53,083 nucleotides of DNA from positions 1 through 53,083 of the forward strand of contig JAEEJK010000003.1 in assembly GCA_016281815.1 (NCBI GenBank), written 5' to 3'. Positions 30,882 to 38,255 of this stretch are shown here, piece after piece (within the stretch, counting starts at the first letter, position 1; every line of letters starts with the position of its first letter). The position numbers and the translations under genes were made by a program. The stretch is from Prevotella sp. (lineage in GTDB: Bacteria > Bacteroidota > Bacteroidia > Bacteroidales > Bacteroidaceae). A model generated the notes under the pieces. The model ran no database searches, was not told the DNA's origin, and saw only the letters and a list, made by a program, of their open reading frames with translations.

Positions 30882-31346
30882 ATGAAATACAAGTTGCTTG
30901 GTGTATGTTGCCTCTCCGTGATGGTGGTTGTGGCTTGCCGGCCCTCACGTCCCGAGATGACGGATAGCAATACCTATGTGGACTCCATCGTGGATTCCGA
31001 CGCGGTAGTGACTGCTGCTGTTCCGGCAGACAGTATGACCACGGGTGTGAAAGAGGACAGCGCAGCAGCAGATGCTCAAAAGGAAGCCGCCATCAAGAAG
31101 GAAGCGGAGAAACGGGTGTTTGCCCGCTCAGAAGACGGCTATGTGAACGTCAGACTGAAACCTACCGTCAGTTCCGACACACTGGGAAGGCTGCTTGTGG
31201 GGGGGGAGAGTGCCATCTTCCTGGGAGTATCCGGCGAATGGTATCATGTGCGCTACCATGGCAAAGAGGGATATGTGAAAAGTGTATATGCCGTGGTCGA
31301 CAGTACTGGAAAATACGACAGTAAAAAGCCTGAAAACATTAAATAA
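30882..31346 (+). CDS. SH3-domain lipoprotein
   Basis: 154 aa. A lipobox 'VVVAC' puts the modified Cys at 19. A low-complexity Ala/Asp/Ser linker (about 25-75) leads to one bacterial SH3 domain (about 78-140: 'SEDGYVNVRLKPTVSSDTLGRLLVGGESAIFLGVSGEWYHVRYHGKEGYVKSVYAVV'). It is likely tethered to the outer membrane and binds wall or glycan ligands. It starts 14 bp after the PurF-like stop with no promoter between, so it is probably co-transcribed even though no functional link is evident. Confidence 0.8.
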   Translation: MKYKLLGVCCLSVMVVVACRPSRPEMTDSNTYVDSIVDSDAVVTAAVPADSMTTGVKEDSAAADAQKEAAIKKEAEKRVFARSEDGYVNVRLKPTVSSDTLGRLLVGGESAIFLGVSGEWYHVRYHGKEGYVKSVYAVVDSTGKYDSKKPENIK

Positions 31347-31420
31347 CGTTAAAGTTGTCGCGTAACGCCATTTTCCGGTAATTATTTTCCTTTTTTTTTG
31401 TTTGTTTGGCGGCAAAAGTG

Positions 31421-31428
31421 TAATTTTG
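31421..31428 (+). promoter_or_regulatory. -7 element TAATTTTG
   Basis: TAATTTTG with TTTG runs 13-17 bp upstream (31401-31408). It would give a leader of ~120 nt ahead of the 79-aa gene. Confidence 0.5.
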
Positions 31429-31557
31429 CTACCGAATTATCATTGTAGTCGTCAAGGGACTCTCTTTTTCGACTTATTATCCAGCGGCGTGGGAATGTCG
31501 GACTGGGATGAGGACATCACTTTTTCACAGCTTATTCACACTATTAACAACAAGAGG

Positions 31558-31797
31558 ATGAAAATCTATCAGAAACCGACAACTGACATTGATGTTGCGC
31601 CTCAATGGGAGGGCAATTTCATGTACGCATCGCTGGATCCATTAGGTGACAGGCCAAATGTCCATGATGGATTGCCCATATTCGGCGGTACGCTCAGAGA
31701 TCCTTCTTTCAGCAATACATCCACGTTCTCCAGATATTCTGTTTGGATGGAGGATGAGGAAATTGAGTCATCCATGCTCTTTGACACACGCAAATAG
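31558..31797 (+). CDS. Small Prevotella-type peptide, MKIYxKPTTDI start
   Basis: 79 aa as placed. The frame is open further upstream, and an ATG at 31495 would add 21 residues ('MSDWDEDITFSQLIHTINNKR'). I prefer 31558 because short proteins beginning 'MK-x-Y-x-KP-x-T/M-x-I/V' are frequent in Prevotella and this copy fits from the first residue. The rest has 'DPLGDRPNVHDGLPIFGG' and an acidic C-terminus 'EDEEIESSMLFDTRK'. There is no signal peptide, lipobox or domain that I recognise. These proteins have no assigned function; some resemble precursors of secreted peptides. Confidence 0.6.
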   Translation: MKIYQKPTTDIDVAPQWEGNFMYASLDPLGDRPNVHDGLPIFGGTLRDPSFSNTSTFSRYSVWMEDEEIESSMLFDTRK

Positions 31798-31970
31798 TTT
31801 TTGTGTTGATTGAAAGTGTCTGGGGGATGGGGTGAAGGTATACTGTTATCTATTTTTTTGAAAATCAAAACTTTTCTTGCACAAATTTGTGTGAGTTTGG
31901 TTTTTTTTTATTAATTTTACGGCGATTTTTGGAAATGGCATTTTTTGCCCTTAATTGATTGAAATAAATA

Positions 31971-32579
31971 ATGGTTGACAGTACAAAATGCCCCGTCTGC
32001 GGGCGCAAAGACATTCCCGACTATCATCGGGGTGATGTGACATGTCCTGAGTGCGGCAGCAATCTTAGGTTATATCGTATTCTTGACAGTATAGAGCATG
32101 ACAGCAAGGCCAAGTCAACGGTCTGGAAGCCTGTGGCGCTGCTGAGCCTGCTGGCCGCTCTGGTATTCGCTCTCTTGTATTTCACCAAAGGAAGTGCTCC
32201 TGCTGCTGATGCTCAGCGCATTGCCCTGCTTGAAGACTCGATAGCGTCACTCAATGAGAGGATGTCGGGCATGGACAAGCCTGTTGAGACAGCCACATTG
32301 GCCGCCACTTCGGACAATAAGGAACAGGCTCAGCCTGTTGCTGATGCCAAGGAGGAGAGCGCAGCCTCTCAGGCAGCCGACGACGGTATCACCGCTCCCA
32401 GTGACCTGGTGACAGTGAAGAACGGCAAGAAATACTATGTGGTGAAGAAAGGTGATACACTCTGGAAAATCTCCAACAAACTGTACAAAGGCAAGATCAG
32501 CGATGCGGAGATAGCCAAGATGAATGGCCGTAAGGTTACCGATCCCCTTGAGATTGGTGAGGAACTTGTAGTGAAATAG
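31971..32579 (+). CDS. Zinc-ribbon, single-span membrane protein with C-terminal LysM domain
   Basis: 202 aa. A zinc ribbon at the N-terminus uses C7, C10, C25 and C28 ('CPVCGRKD...TCPECGS'), placing it in the cytosol. One membrane span follows (about 51-71, 'VWKPVALLSLLAALVFALLYF'), then a flexible Ala/Glu linker. A LysM domain (about 154-202: 'KKYYVVKKGDTLWKISNKLYKGKISDAEIAKMNG...LEIGEELVV') should bind peptidoglycan. The protein thus links a cytosolic zinc-binding end to the wall. The next gene, 27 bp on, is a GrpE-like protein, and the pair is probably one transcript. Confidence 0.85.
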   Translation: MVDSTKCPVCGRKDIPDYHRGDVTCPECGSNLRLYRILDSIEHDSKAKSTVWKPVALLSLLAALVFALLYFTKGSAPAADAQRIALLEDSIASLNERMSGMDKPVETATLAATSDNKEQAQPVADAKEESAASQAADDGITAPSDLVTVKNGKKYYVVKKGDTLWKISNKLYKGKISDAEIAKMNGRKVTDPLEIGEELVVK

Positions 32580-32606
32580 TTTTTTGAAACAAGGAAGCGA
32601 AGTGTT

Positions 32607-33053
32607 ATGAGTAAATTTGACAGTATAAGAGAAGAAATCAAGCGGCTTTATGAGGACAATATCCGTCTGAACAACTGGATATCCACACAGGAGCAGTCGA
32701 ACGACAGTCAGGTGGGTGAAATCTGCAAGGATTTCCTTCAGGTGCTTGAGTCGTTCGAATGGGCAGAGGCTACCATCCATGAGCGCGGTCTCGACCAAAG
32801 CAAGATTTCCACAAGTGCCATCGCCCGCATGCTCACTGCAAAGGCCAAGTTGCTGGAAGTGCTGGAATCTTATGGCGTTCATAAGATTGAGTTCCCTGAC
32901 GGTGTTTTTGATGCAGCCAAGGGGAAAATCGTGGGCACTGTGGCAGATGAAGAAAAGGCGGAAGGAAGTGTGGCAGCCATCAAGCGCGACGGCTTCTACA
33001 GAAAGGACAAGTTGCTGCGCCCTGCAGAGGTACTTGTGGTGAAGAACAGTTGA
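32607..33053 (+). CDS. Divergent GrpE-like nucleotide-exchange-factor homologue
   Basis: 148 aa. The first ~100 residues form a charged helical stretch ('SIREEIKRLYEDNIRLNNWISTQEQ...VLESFEWAEATIHERGLD...AKLLEVLESYGVHKIEF'). The last ~50 match the GrpE beta-domain: 'FDAAKGKIVGTVADEEKAEGSVAAIKRDGFYRKDKLLRPAEVLVVKN', parallel to the family's 'FDPxxHEAVxxxxDxxxxxGTIxxxxxxGYxxxdrvLRPAxVxVxk'. GrpE releases ADP from Hsp70. This is not a typical GrpE: it is short, has a weak coiled coil and no dnaK/dnaJ next to it. It may serve a specialised Hsp70 or only keep the fold. It ends convergently, with no spacing, against the next gene. Confidence 0.7.
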   Translation: MSKFDSIREEIKRLYEDNIRLNNWISTQEQSNDSQVGEICKDFLQVLESFEWAEATIHERGLDQSKISTSAIARMLTAKAKLLEVLESYGVHKIEFPDGVFDAAKGKIVGTVADEEKAEGSVAAIKRDGFYRKDKLLRPAEVLVVKNS

Positions 33054-33731
33054 TTATTCCACGGGGTCTTCTTCATCCTCCTCCTTGATATTTCCGAATT
33101 TTCCGATAAACCATCTCATCTCATCCGTCTCTCTGACGAATTCGCCGTCATCATACATGAAGGTGAAGTCGTCAATGAGCCATTTCTCTTGCTCAAACAC
33201 CAGTTTGAAGGTGACGGTCTGCCCTTTGGGATATTCCTCTCCGATGTTGAAATGCACATCGACGTAGGCGGAGTCGGGTGAGATGTAGTAGACTCGCATG
33301 ACACTGTCGGAACGGACATGGATGTCCTCACCCATCAACCCCTTGAAGTTGAACGACTTGTAGATGGAGTCGATGCCAGTGGTGTCGTAGGCCACCACAT
33401 TGTCGCATTGCTCCCTCAGGATGTTGATGCGCTCCGACCAGTTCTTTCCACCGATATGGTTGCGCCCGCTCATCACTTCCTCTTCGATGAGTTTTTCTGC
33501 CATCGCCTTGATCACGTCGGGCGAGTGCGTCTTCTCATAGGCAGCGATGGAGTCGCGGTGGGCTTTCTCAATGGCGGCTATGCGGGCATTCTCCAGTTCT
33601 CGCGCTTGGCGCAGAGAGTCGCGGAGAAAACGCTCATAGGCCACCTGCTTCTCATGTTTGTCATAGAAGTAATATCCTGTGCCTGCAGCCGCAAGGATGA
33701 GGATGGTAATGATGATGAATGCCTTTTTCAT
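33054..33731 (-). CDS. Membrane-anchored protein with NTF2/DUF3828-like domain
   Basis: 225 aa. There is an N-terminal anchor (about 4-23, 'AFIIITILILAAAGTGYYFY'), then a charged coiled coil (about 25-75: 'KHEKQVAYERFLRDSLRQARELENARIAAIEKAHRDSIAAYEK'). A C-terminal domain (about 80-200) has a strand pattern like DUF3828: 'SPDSAYVDVHFNIGEEYPKGQTVTFKLVFEQEKWLIDDFTFMYDD'. The last residues are very acidic. Function unknown. Its stop codon directly abuts the stop of the GrpE-like gene with no terminator between. It is followed 10 bp upstream, on the same strand, by a small lipoprotein gene and is probably in its operon. Confidence 0.7.
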   Translation of the reverse strand: MKKAFIIITILILAAAGTGYYFYDKHEKQVAYERFLRDSLRQARELENARIAAIEKAHRDSIAAYEKTHSPDVIKAMAEKLIEEEVMSGRNHIGGKNWSERINILREQCDNVVAYDTTGIDSIYKSFNFKGLMGEDIHVRSDSVMRVYYISPDSAYVDVHFNIGEEYPKGQTVTFKLVFEQEKWLIDDFTFMYDDGEFVRETDEMRWFIGKFGNIKEEDEEDPVE

Positions 33732-33741
33732 GCCAGGGAGT

Positions 33742-34128
33742 TTAGTTGTTGTCGTTGCCTTTGATAAGTTGCAGCAGTGCCGGTATCTGTGCCGCTAAGT
33801 CTTGATAACGTTCGGCGAATGAGTCCACAGGAATACGGGCACCTGTCTCGTCAAAGACATGCATGTCGGCAGTGTCGGCAGGCGATTCCATGACGAATGC
33901 GGCACCGCCTCCGCTATGGTAGAAAGTGACTGCCGTGGGGATGCCTTCACTGGCCGTCATCTGCCAAGTGGCCTTGTCGTCGCTCCACACCGTGCCGGTA
34001 AAGGGGCGTCCGTCCAAATATACCTTCTCGTCGGTGAACTCCACTTCATGCGCCGTGACGGAATGCTTGCTGCATCCCACCACCAACAACGCAACCACGG
34101 CAACCGTGATCAGTTTTCGTAAGAACAT
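33742..34128 (-). CDS. Small lipoprotein with MORN/YwqK-like strand pattern
   Basis: The start is set at MFLRKLITVAVVALLVVGC (34128), with the lipobox 'LVVGC' giving Cys19; a TTG start at 34137 would be the longer option. The ~110-residue body reads 'VYLDGRPFTGTVWSDDKATWQ' and 'GIPTAVTFYHSGGGAAFVM', resembling the 'G-x-P-x-tG-x-x...' strands of MORN/YwqK-like proteins. That likeness is weak, and function is unknown. It is the first gene of a two-gene minus-strand set with the DUF3828-like protein (10 bp apart), behind a TACTTTTG element. Confidence 0.65.
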   Translation of the reverse strand: MFLRKLITVAVVALLVVGCSKHSVTAHEVEFTDEKVYLDGRPFTGTVWSDDKATWQMTASEGIPTAVTFYHSGGGAAFVMESPADTADMHVFDETGARIPVDSFAERYQDLAAQIPALLQLIKGNDNN

Positions 34129-34155
34129 GATTTCCAATCAATTTGTATTCAATTC

Positions 34156-34163
34156 GCAAAAGT
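34156..34163 (-). promoter_or_regulatory. -7 element TACTTTTG of the lipoprotein operon
   Basis: Minus-strand TACTTTTG with a TTG at 34185-34187, 22 bp upstream, and the ATG 28 bp downstream. Confidence 0.6.
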
Positions 34164-34254
34164 ACAAAATCATCATCACAAATACAACTTTTTGGGCAAA
34201 AAAAACAAGCATCCTTTTAGGTAGAATGCTTGAAATGGTTTGTGTCCTTCTCTT

Positions 34255-34467
34255 TTAGGCCTTTTTTAGCAGATCCTTGCTAAAAACCTCAAAGAAATCG
34301 AATTCGAGAATTCGTGAAATTCTCATGAGGTCACCTGTGTCGATGGATTGCTTTGAGAATATCTTGTACACGTTAGTACGGCTGCAAGATAATTCGCCGG
34401 CAAACCATACCACCGATTTGCGCCTCTGCTTCAATGTCTGTTTGATAAGTTGTCCAATGTGTACCAA
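34255..34467 (-). CDS. Small XRE-type helix-turn-helix regulator
   Basis: 70 aa containing little more than an XRE/Cro-like DNA-binding domain: 'IGQLIKQTLKQRRKSVVWFAGELSCSRTNVYKIFSKQSIDTGDLMRISRILEFDFFEVFS', with helices 2-3 at about 22-38. Very short XRE proteins of this form are common in Bacteroidota. The N-terminal 'LIKQTLKQRRKSV' matches their usual start. It is divergently oriented to the portal-like gene with 282 bp between and could control it or itself. Nothing about its target site is visible. Confidence 0.8.
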   Translation of the reverse strand: MVHIGQLIKQTLKQRRKSVVWFAGELSCSRTNVYKIFSKQSIDTGDLMRISRILEFDFFEVFSKDLLKKA

Positions 34468-34523
34468 ATCTCAAATTTTTAAAAGGTGAATAGTAGAAAA
34501 TGTATTTACTCTTTGATTGGTTG

Positions 34524-34531
34524 CAAAAATA
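34524..34531 (-). promoter_or_regulatory. -7 element TATTTTTG of the XRE gene
   Basis: Minus-strand TATTTTTG, 57 bp upstream of the ATG at 34467. Confidence 0.5.
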
Positions 34532-34716
34532 GTTATAATAAAAACAATTCACTGATAAAATTTGTTAAAAACCTCAAAATGTAAACTGATAAGCGACTAT
34601 GGCTTGATAAAGTGTAACATTTTAACTGACAAAAAGTTATAATTAATAAGCAAATGGATTTAGGTGCTTTTTTTGCATGATGGTAAAAATGACACTTTAT
34701 CCGTGTGTCGGTGATG

Positions 34717-34724
34717 TATCTTTG
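34717..34724 (+). promoter_or_regulatory. -7 element TATCTTTG of the portal-like gene
   Basis: TATCTTTG lies 25 bp upstream of the ATG at 34750. The -33 is weak. Confidence 0.55.
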
Positions 34725-34749
34725 TGCATGATTTTAAAGACTGAAACTA

Positions 34750-36246
34750 ATGGATATGAACCGAAAAGACATGGCCTTGCTGTTTGAGGCCAGAAATTAT
34801 TGGGACCGCCTGGGCGGATTCCGTCAGACTCGCAACCGCTGCAAACGATATTGCTACGGTGACCAATGGGGCGATCAGATCATGGTGGACGGCCGTCTGA
34901 TGCGTGAGGAACATTATATACGCAGCCAGGGCAGCGAACCCTTGAAGAACAATCTCATCCGTCGGTTGGTGAAGCATGTGCTGGGACTCTACCGGGCACA
35001 GGAACAACCGGGAAATGATAGGAAAAACGATGCGGTGTCGGACTCTGCTGCGTCACCGGCAGCAAAAGATGAGATGACGGCACTGCTTCAGGCTGTCAGA
35101 CGGGAAAACTGTGCCGACGAACTGGATATCCGGATGCTGGAGGAGTTTCTCATCTCCGGACTGGCGGTGCAGCGCAAGACCGGCGGGTTCAGACATGGGC
35201 GCGCAGGTTGCTGGACGGACAATGTGCCGCCCGACCACTTTTTTGTCAATTCTGAGATGAGTGATTGCAGGGGCTGGGATGTGGAATGTGTCGGTGAGAT
35301 ACATGACATGCGTCTGGATGCTGCCTGCGAGACGTTTGCTCGTAGCAGTGGGGATGTGCGGCGGCTGGCGGATATCTATTCAGCAGCCGACTACCGTGAG
35401 CGGATGCGCACCATGTTGGCGGATTGGGGACAGGGACATGGGACGGTGGATTTCTTCTTTCCTTCCTCCTCCTATCTGTGCCGTGTGGTGGAGGTTTGGC
35501 ACAGGGTGCGCCGACCGGGCTTTCTCTGTCATGACAGGGAAGACGGGCATCTCCGGTGGATGGACGCGATGCTGACAGAGGAAGAGGCAGACACAGCCTC
35601 CGATAAGATATGGACGGTGTCGGATGAGTGGCACTATACCTATTTGTCACCTTTTGGTGATGTGCTGGCCGAAGGAGTCTCTCCCTATCTGCACGGCAGC
35701 CACCCGTATGTGTTCAAAGCCTATCCCTTCATCGATGGCGAGATACACTCGTTTGTGGCAGATGTCATCGATCAGCAGCGCTATACCAACCGCCTCATCA
35801 CCCTCTATGACTGGGTGATGAGGTCGTCGGCAAAAGGTGTGCTCCTGGTGCCGGAAGAGAGCATCCCCGAAGGATATACACTTGCTGATGTCGCTGACGA
35901 GTGGGCGAGGTTCAATGGTGTCATTGCGGTGAAAACACGCAACGGAGCCATGATGCCCCAGCAGATCTCAGCCAATGCAGTCAACATCGGTATCAATGAA
36001 TTGCTGCAGACGCAACTGAGTTTCATGGAGGATATCTCAGGAGTGACGGGTGTGCTGCAGGGCAAACAACAGAACGTGGGTGTGAGCGGCACTCTTTTTG
36101 AGCAACAGACCCATAACGCCACATTGTCACAACTTGATCTGCTCGACACTTACAGGCAGTTCATCTCAGAGGGAAAAAAGAAGGATCTTTCCAACATCCG
36201 TCAGTTCTGTCGCCCATCCAAAAACACCATTCAATCACAAGAATAG
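34750..36246 (+). CDS. Orphan phage-portal-like protein
   Basis: 498 aa. The sequence has the layout of tailed-phage portal proteins that form the DNA-entry ring: an N-terminal 'RKDMALLFEARNYWDRLGGFRQTRNRCKRYCYGDQW' start, a wing with 'EPLKNNLIRRLVKHVLGLYR', a stem-like 'DVIDQQRYTNRLITLYDWVMRSSAKGVLLVPEESIPE', and a C-terminal 'NVGVSGTLFEQQTHNATLSQLDLLDTYRQFI'. The last ~25 residues ('GKKKDLSNIRQFCRPSKNTIQSQE') look shortened. No terminase, capsid, tail, integrase or lysis gene lies on either side, and the gene has its own promoter. It is either a prophage relic kept intact or a domesticated protein. Reading frame and codon use are intact. Confidence 0.75.
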   Translation: MDMNRKDMALLFEARNYWDRLGGFRQTRNRCKRYCYGDQWGDQIMVDGRLMREEHYIRSQGSEPLKNNLIRRLVKHVLGLYRAQEQPGNDRKNDAVSDSAASPAAKDEMTALLQAVRRENCADELDIRMLEEFLISGLAVQRKTGGFRHGRAGCWTDNVPPDHFFVNSEMSDCRGWDVECVGEIHDMRLDAACETFARSSGDVRRLADIYSAADYRERMRTMLADWGQGHGTVDFFFPSSSYLCRVVEVWHRVRRPGFLCHDREDGHLRWMDAMLTEEEADTASDKIWTVSDEWHYTYLSPFGDVLAEGVSPYLHGSHPYVFKAYPFIDGEIHSFVADVIDQQRYTNRLITLYDWVMRSSAKGVLLVPEESIPEGYTLADVADEWARFNGVIAVKTRNGAMMPQQISANAVNIGINELLQTQLSFMEDISGVTGVLQGKQQNVGVSGTLFEQQTHNATLSQLDLLDTYRQFISEGKKKDLSNIRQFCRPSKNTIQSQE

Positions 36247-36329
36247 AGGTGATTTATCTTTACAGAAAACGAATGTGTAATTTTTGTTAAATAATTGGGG
36301 ATGAAATAACAACGTGTAAAAAAAAGTAC

Positions 36330-36337
36330 TATTTTTG
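36330..36337 (+). promoter_or_regulatory. -7 element TATTTTTG of a candidate small RNA
   Basis: TATTTTTG with no gene downstream on this strand. No good -33 was found. Confidence 0.45.
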
Positions 36338-36342
36338 CCATG

Positions 36343-36471
36343 CTAAAAAGACCGAGATTTCATAGGAAAAGATGATATGGTATCCTATGGAAAATGATGA
36401 AATAATTAAATAATCCTATGTCGGATAGGATTGTTCGGGAGGGTCGCTCTTTTATGGGCGCCCTCCTTTTT
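36343..36471 (+). ncRNA. Candidate structured small RNA, about 130 nt
   Basis: The segment from the promoter to a strong terminator has no gene. Two stems can form: CATAGGA (36361-36367) with TCCTATG (36383-36389), and AATCCTAT (36412-36419) with ATAGGATT (36425-36432). The arms share ATCCTAT, so the first arm can also pair with the third and the second with the fourth, giving two mutually exclusive folds. It ends in GGAGGG-T-CGC (36438-36447) / GCGCCCTCC (36458-36466) plus TTTTT. It does not look like SRP RNA, tmRNA or 6S RNA. Confidence 0.45.
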
Positions 36472-36477
36472 ATATAA

Positions 36478-36517
36478 AATCTGGATAACCCAACTTGTCG
36501 GATTATCCAGATTTTTT
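36478..36517. terminator. Bidirectional terminator at the fumarase 3' end
   Basis: AATCTGGATAA (36478-36488) / TTATCCAGATT (36503-36513), a perfect 11-bp stem with T-runs on both strands. It ends the minus-strand fumarase transcript. Confidence 0.8.
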
Positions 36518-36534
36518 ATGTGTCTTGGACAGCC

Positions 36535-38184
36535 TTATTTGGCGCAAGGTGTCCAGGGCTTGAGTTGCTTGAAGAAGTCATTTCCCTTGTCATCGACGAG
36601 GATGAAAGCGGGGAAGTCCTCTACCTCTATTTTCCAGATGGCCTCCATGCCCAGTTCGGGATATTCCACACATTCGATGGAGCGGATGCTCGACTGTGAG
36701 AGCACGGCTGCCACGCCGCCGATGGATCCTAAATAGAATCCGCCATGCTTCTGGCAGGCATCGGTGACGACTTGTCCGCGGTTGCCCTTGGCAATCATGA
36801 CGAGGGAGGCACCGTGATCCTGGAACTCATCCACATACGGGTCCATGCGGTTGGCTGTGGTCGGGCCCATCGAACCGCAGGGATAGCCCTTCGGTGTCTT
36901 GGCCGGACCAGCATAGAGGATGGGATGGTCTTTGAAATAGGCAGGCATTTCCTCGCCGGCATCCAGACGTGCCTTCAGTTTGGCGTGGGCGATATCGCGT
37001 GCCACGATGATGGTGCCTTTGAGGTTGACGCGTGTGGAGACGGGATATTTGGTGAGTTCGGCCCTGACGGCATCGATGCCCTTGTCAAGGTCGATGACGA
37101 TGCCCTGTCCACCCTCACCGGGGTTGCGATACTCCTCGGGGATGAGTTCGGTGGGGTTGTCGTCCATCTTCTCCAACCAGATGCCGTCGGCATTGATCTT
37201 GGCCTTGATGTTGCGGTCGGCTGAGCAGGAAACGCCCATGCCGATGGGGCAGGAGGCTCCATGGCGGGGAAGTCTGACGACACGGATGTCGTGTGCCAGG
37301 TGCTTGCCGCCAAACTGTGCGCCGAGTCCGATCTTCTGGGCCTCGACGAGGAGTTTCTTCTCTAGGTCCACATCACGGAACGCACGTCCTGTCTCATCAC
37401 CGGTGGTGGGCAGTCCGTCGTAGTACTTGATACTGGCGAGTTTCACGGTGAGCAGGTTCTTCTCTGCTGACGTACCGCCGATGACGAAGGCGATGTGGTA
37501 GGGCGGACAGGCTGCGGTGCCCAGCGACTTCATCTTCTCCACGAGGAAGGGCAGCAGGGTGCCTTCGTTTTGGATGGTGGCCTTGGTCATGGGGTAGAAA
37601 TAGGTCTTGTTGGCGGAGCCGCCACCTTTTGCCACCATGACGAAGCGGTATTCCATACCCTCGCAGGCTTCGATGTCGATCTGTGCGGGGAGGTTGCAGC
37701 GGGTGTTCACCTCATCATACATGTTGAGCGGCGCATTCTGTGAATAGCGGAGGTTGTCCTCAGTGAAGGTGTTGTAGACACCGAGGCTGAGTGCCTCCTC
37801 ATCCTCGAATCCCGTCCACACCTGCTGGCCTTTCTCGCCGTGGATGATGGCGGTGCCGGTGTCCTGGCAGAAGGGCAGGATGCCCTTGCAGGCCACCTCG
37901 GCATTGCGGAGGAACTGTAGGGCTACATATCTGTCGTTTTCGCTGGCTTCCGGGTCGTTGAGTGCGGCAGCCACTTGCAGGTTGTGCTCACGGCGCAGCA
38001 TGAACTCCACGTCATGGAAAGCCTGCTGTGCCAACAGGGTGAGCGCCTCGCGGCTTACTTTGAGGATGGGGTGCCCCTCAAAGTCGCCCACGCTGACACC
38101 CTCGCGTGTGAGCAGGCGGTACTCGGTTTTGTCCTCGCCCAACTGGAACATGGGCGCATACTTGAATTCAGGTGTTTTTGCCAT
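36535..38184 (-). CDS. fumA: Class I (iron-sulfur) fumarate hydratase
   Basis: 549 aa, the usual length for single-chain class I fumarases, which interconvert fumarate and malate in the reductive and oxidative TCA branches using a 4Fe-4S cluster. The N-terminal alpha domain has '[17 protein letters not shown]' and '[18 protein letters not shown]'. The cluster region reads '[17 protein letters not shown]'. The C-terminal beta domain has '[20 protein letters not shown]' and ends '[13 protein letters not shown]'. In anaerobic Bacteroidota this enzyme lies on the path from oxaloacetate to succinate. It is transcribed alone and is followed by its own terminator. Confidence 0.95.
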   Translation of the reverse strand: MAKTPEFKYAPMFQLGEDKTEYRLLTREGVSVGDFEGHPILKVSREALTLLAQQAFHDVEFMLRREHNLQVAAALNDPEASENDRYVALQFLRNAEVACKGILPFCQDTGTAIIHGEKGQQVWTGFEDEEALSLGVYNTFTEDNLRYSQNAPLNMYDEVNTRCNLPAQIDIEACEGMEYRFVMVAKGGGSANKTYFYPMTKATIQNEGTLLPFLVEKMKSLGTAACPPYHIAFVIGGTSAEKNLLTVKLASIKYYDGLPTTGDETGRAFRDVDLEKKLLVEAQKIGLGAQFGGKHLAHDIRVVRLPRHGASCPIGMGVSCSADRNIKAKINADGIWLEKMDDNPTELIPEEYRNPGEGGQGIVIDLDKGIDAVRAELTKYPVSTRVNLKGTIIVARDIAHAKLKARLDAGEEMPAYFKDHPILYAGPAKTPKGYPCGSMGPTTANRMDPYVDEFQDHGASLVMIAKGNRGQVVTDACQKHGGFYLGSIGGVAAVLSQSSIRSIECVEYPELGMEAIWKIEVEDFPAFILVDDKGNDFFKQLKPWTPCAK

Positions 38185-38219
38185 AATAGTTTTTGGTTTT
38201 ATAAGGTGGAGTATTTTTT

Positions 38220-38252
38220 TCTAGATGGTCTAGATATTCTAGATTTTCTAGA
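38220..38252. repeat. Four TCTAGA sites at exact 9-bp spacing
   Basis: TCTAGA at 38220, 38229, 38238 and 38247. It lies between the M16 stop and the fumarase promoter region. Confidence 0.9.
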
Positions 38253-38255
38253 GAT

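Noticed and set aside
34750..36246. Complete prophage
   Set aside because: No other phage structural, replication, integration or lysis genes are present within 20 kb on either side.
36340..36375. 11-codon Arg/Lys-rich open frame as a leader peptide
   Set aside because: Its ATG lies ahead of the predicted transcript start and no gene follows on that strand to attenuate.
36343..36471. SRP, 6S or tmRNA identity for the candidate RNA
   Set aside because: None of the conserved motifs of these RNAs (for example the SRP GGAAG/AGCA loop) is visible and the length does not fit.
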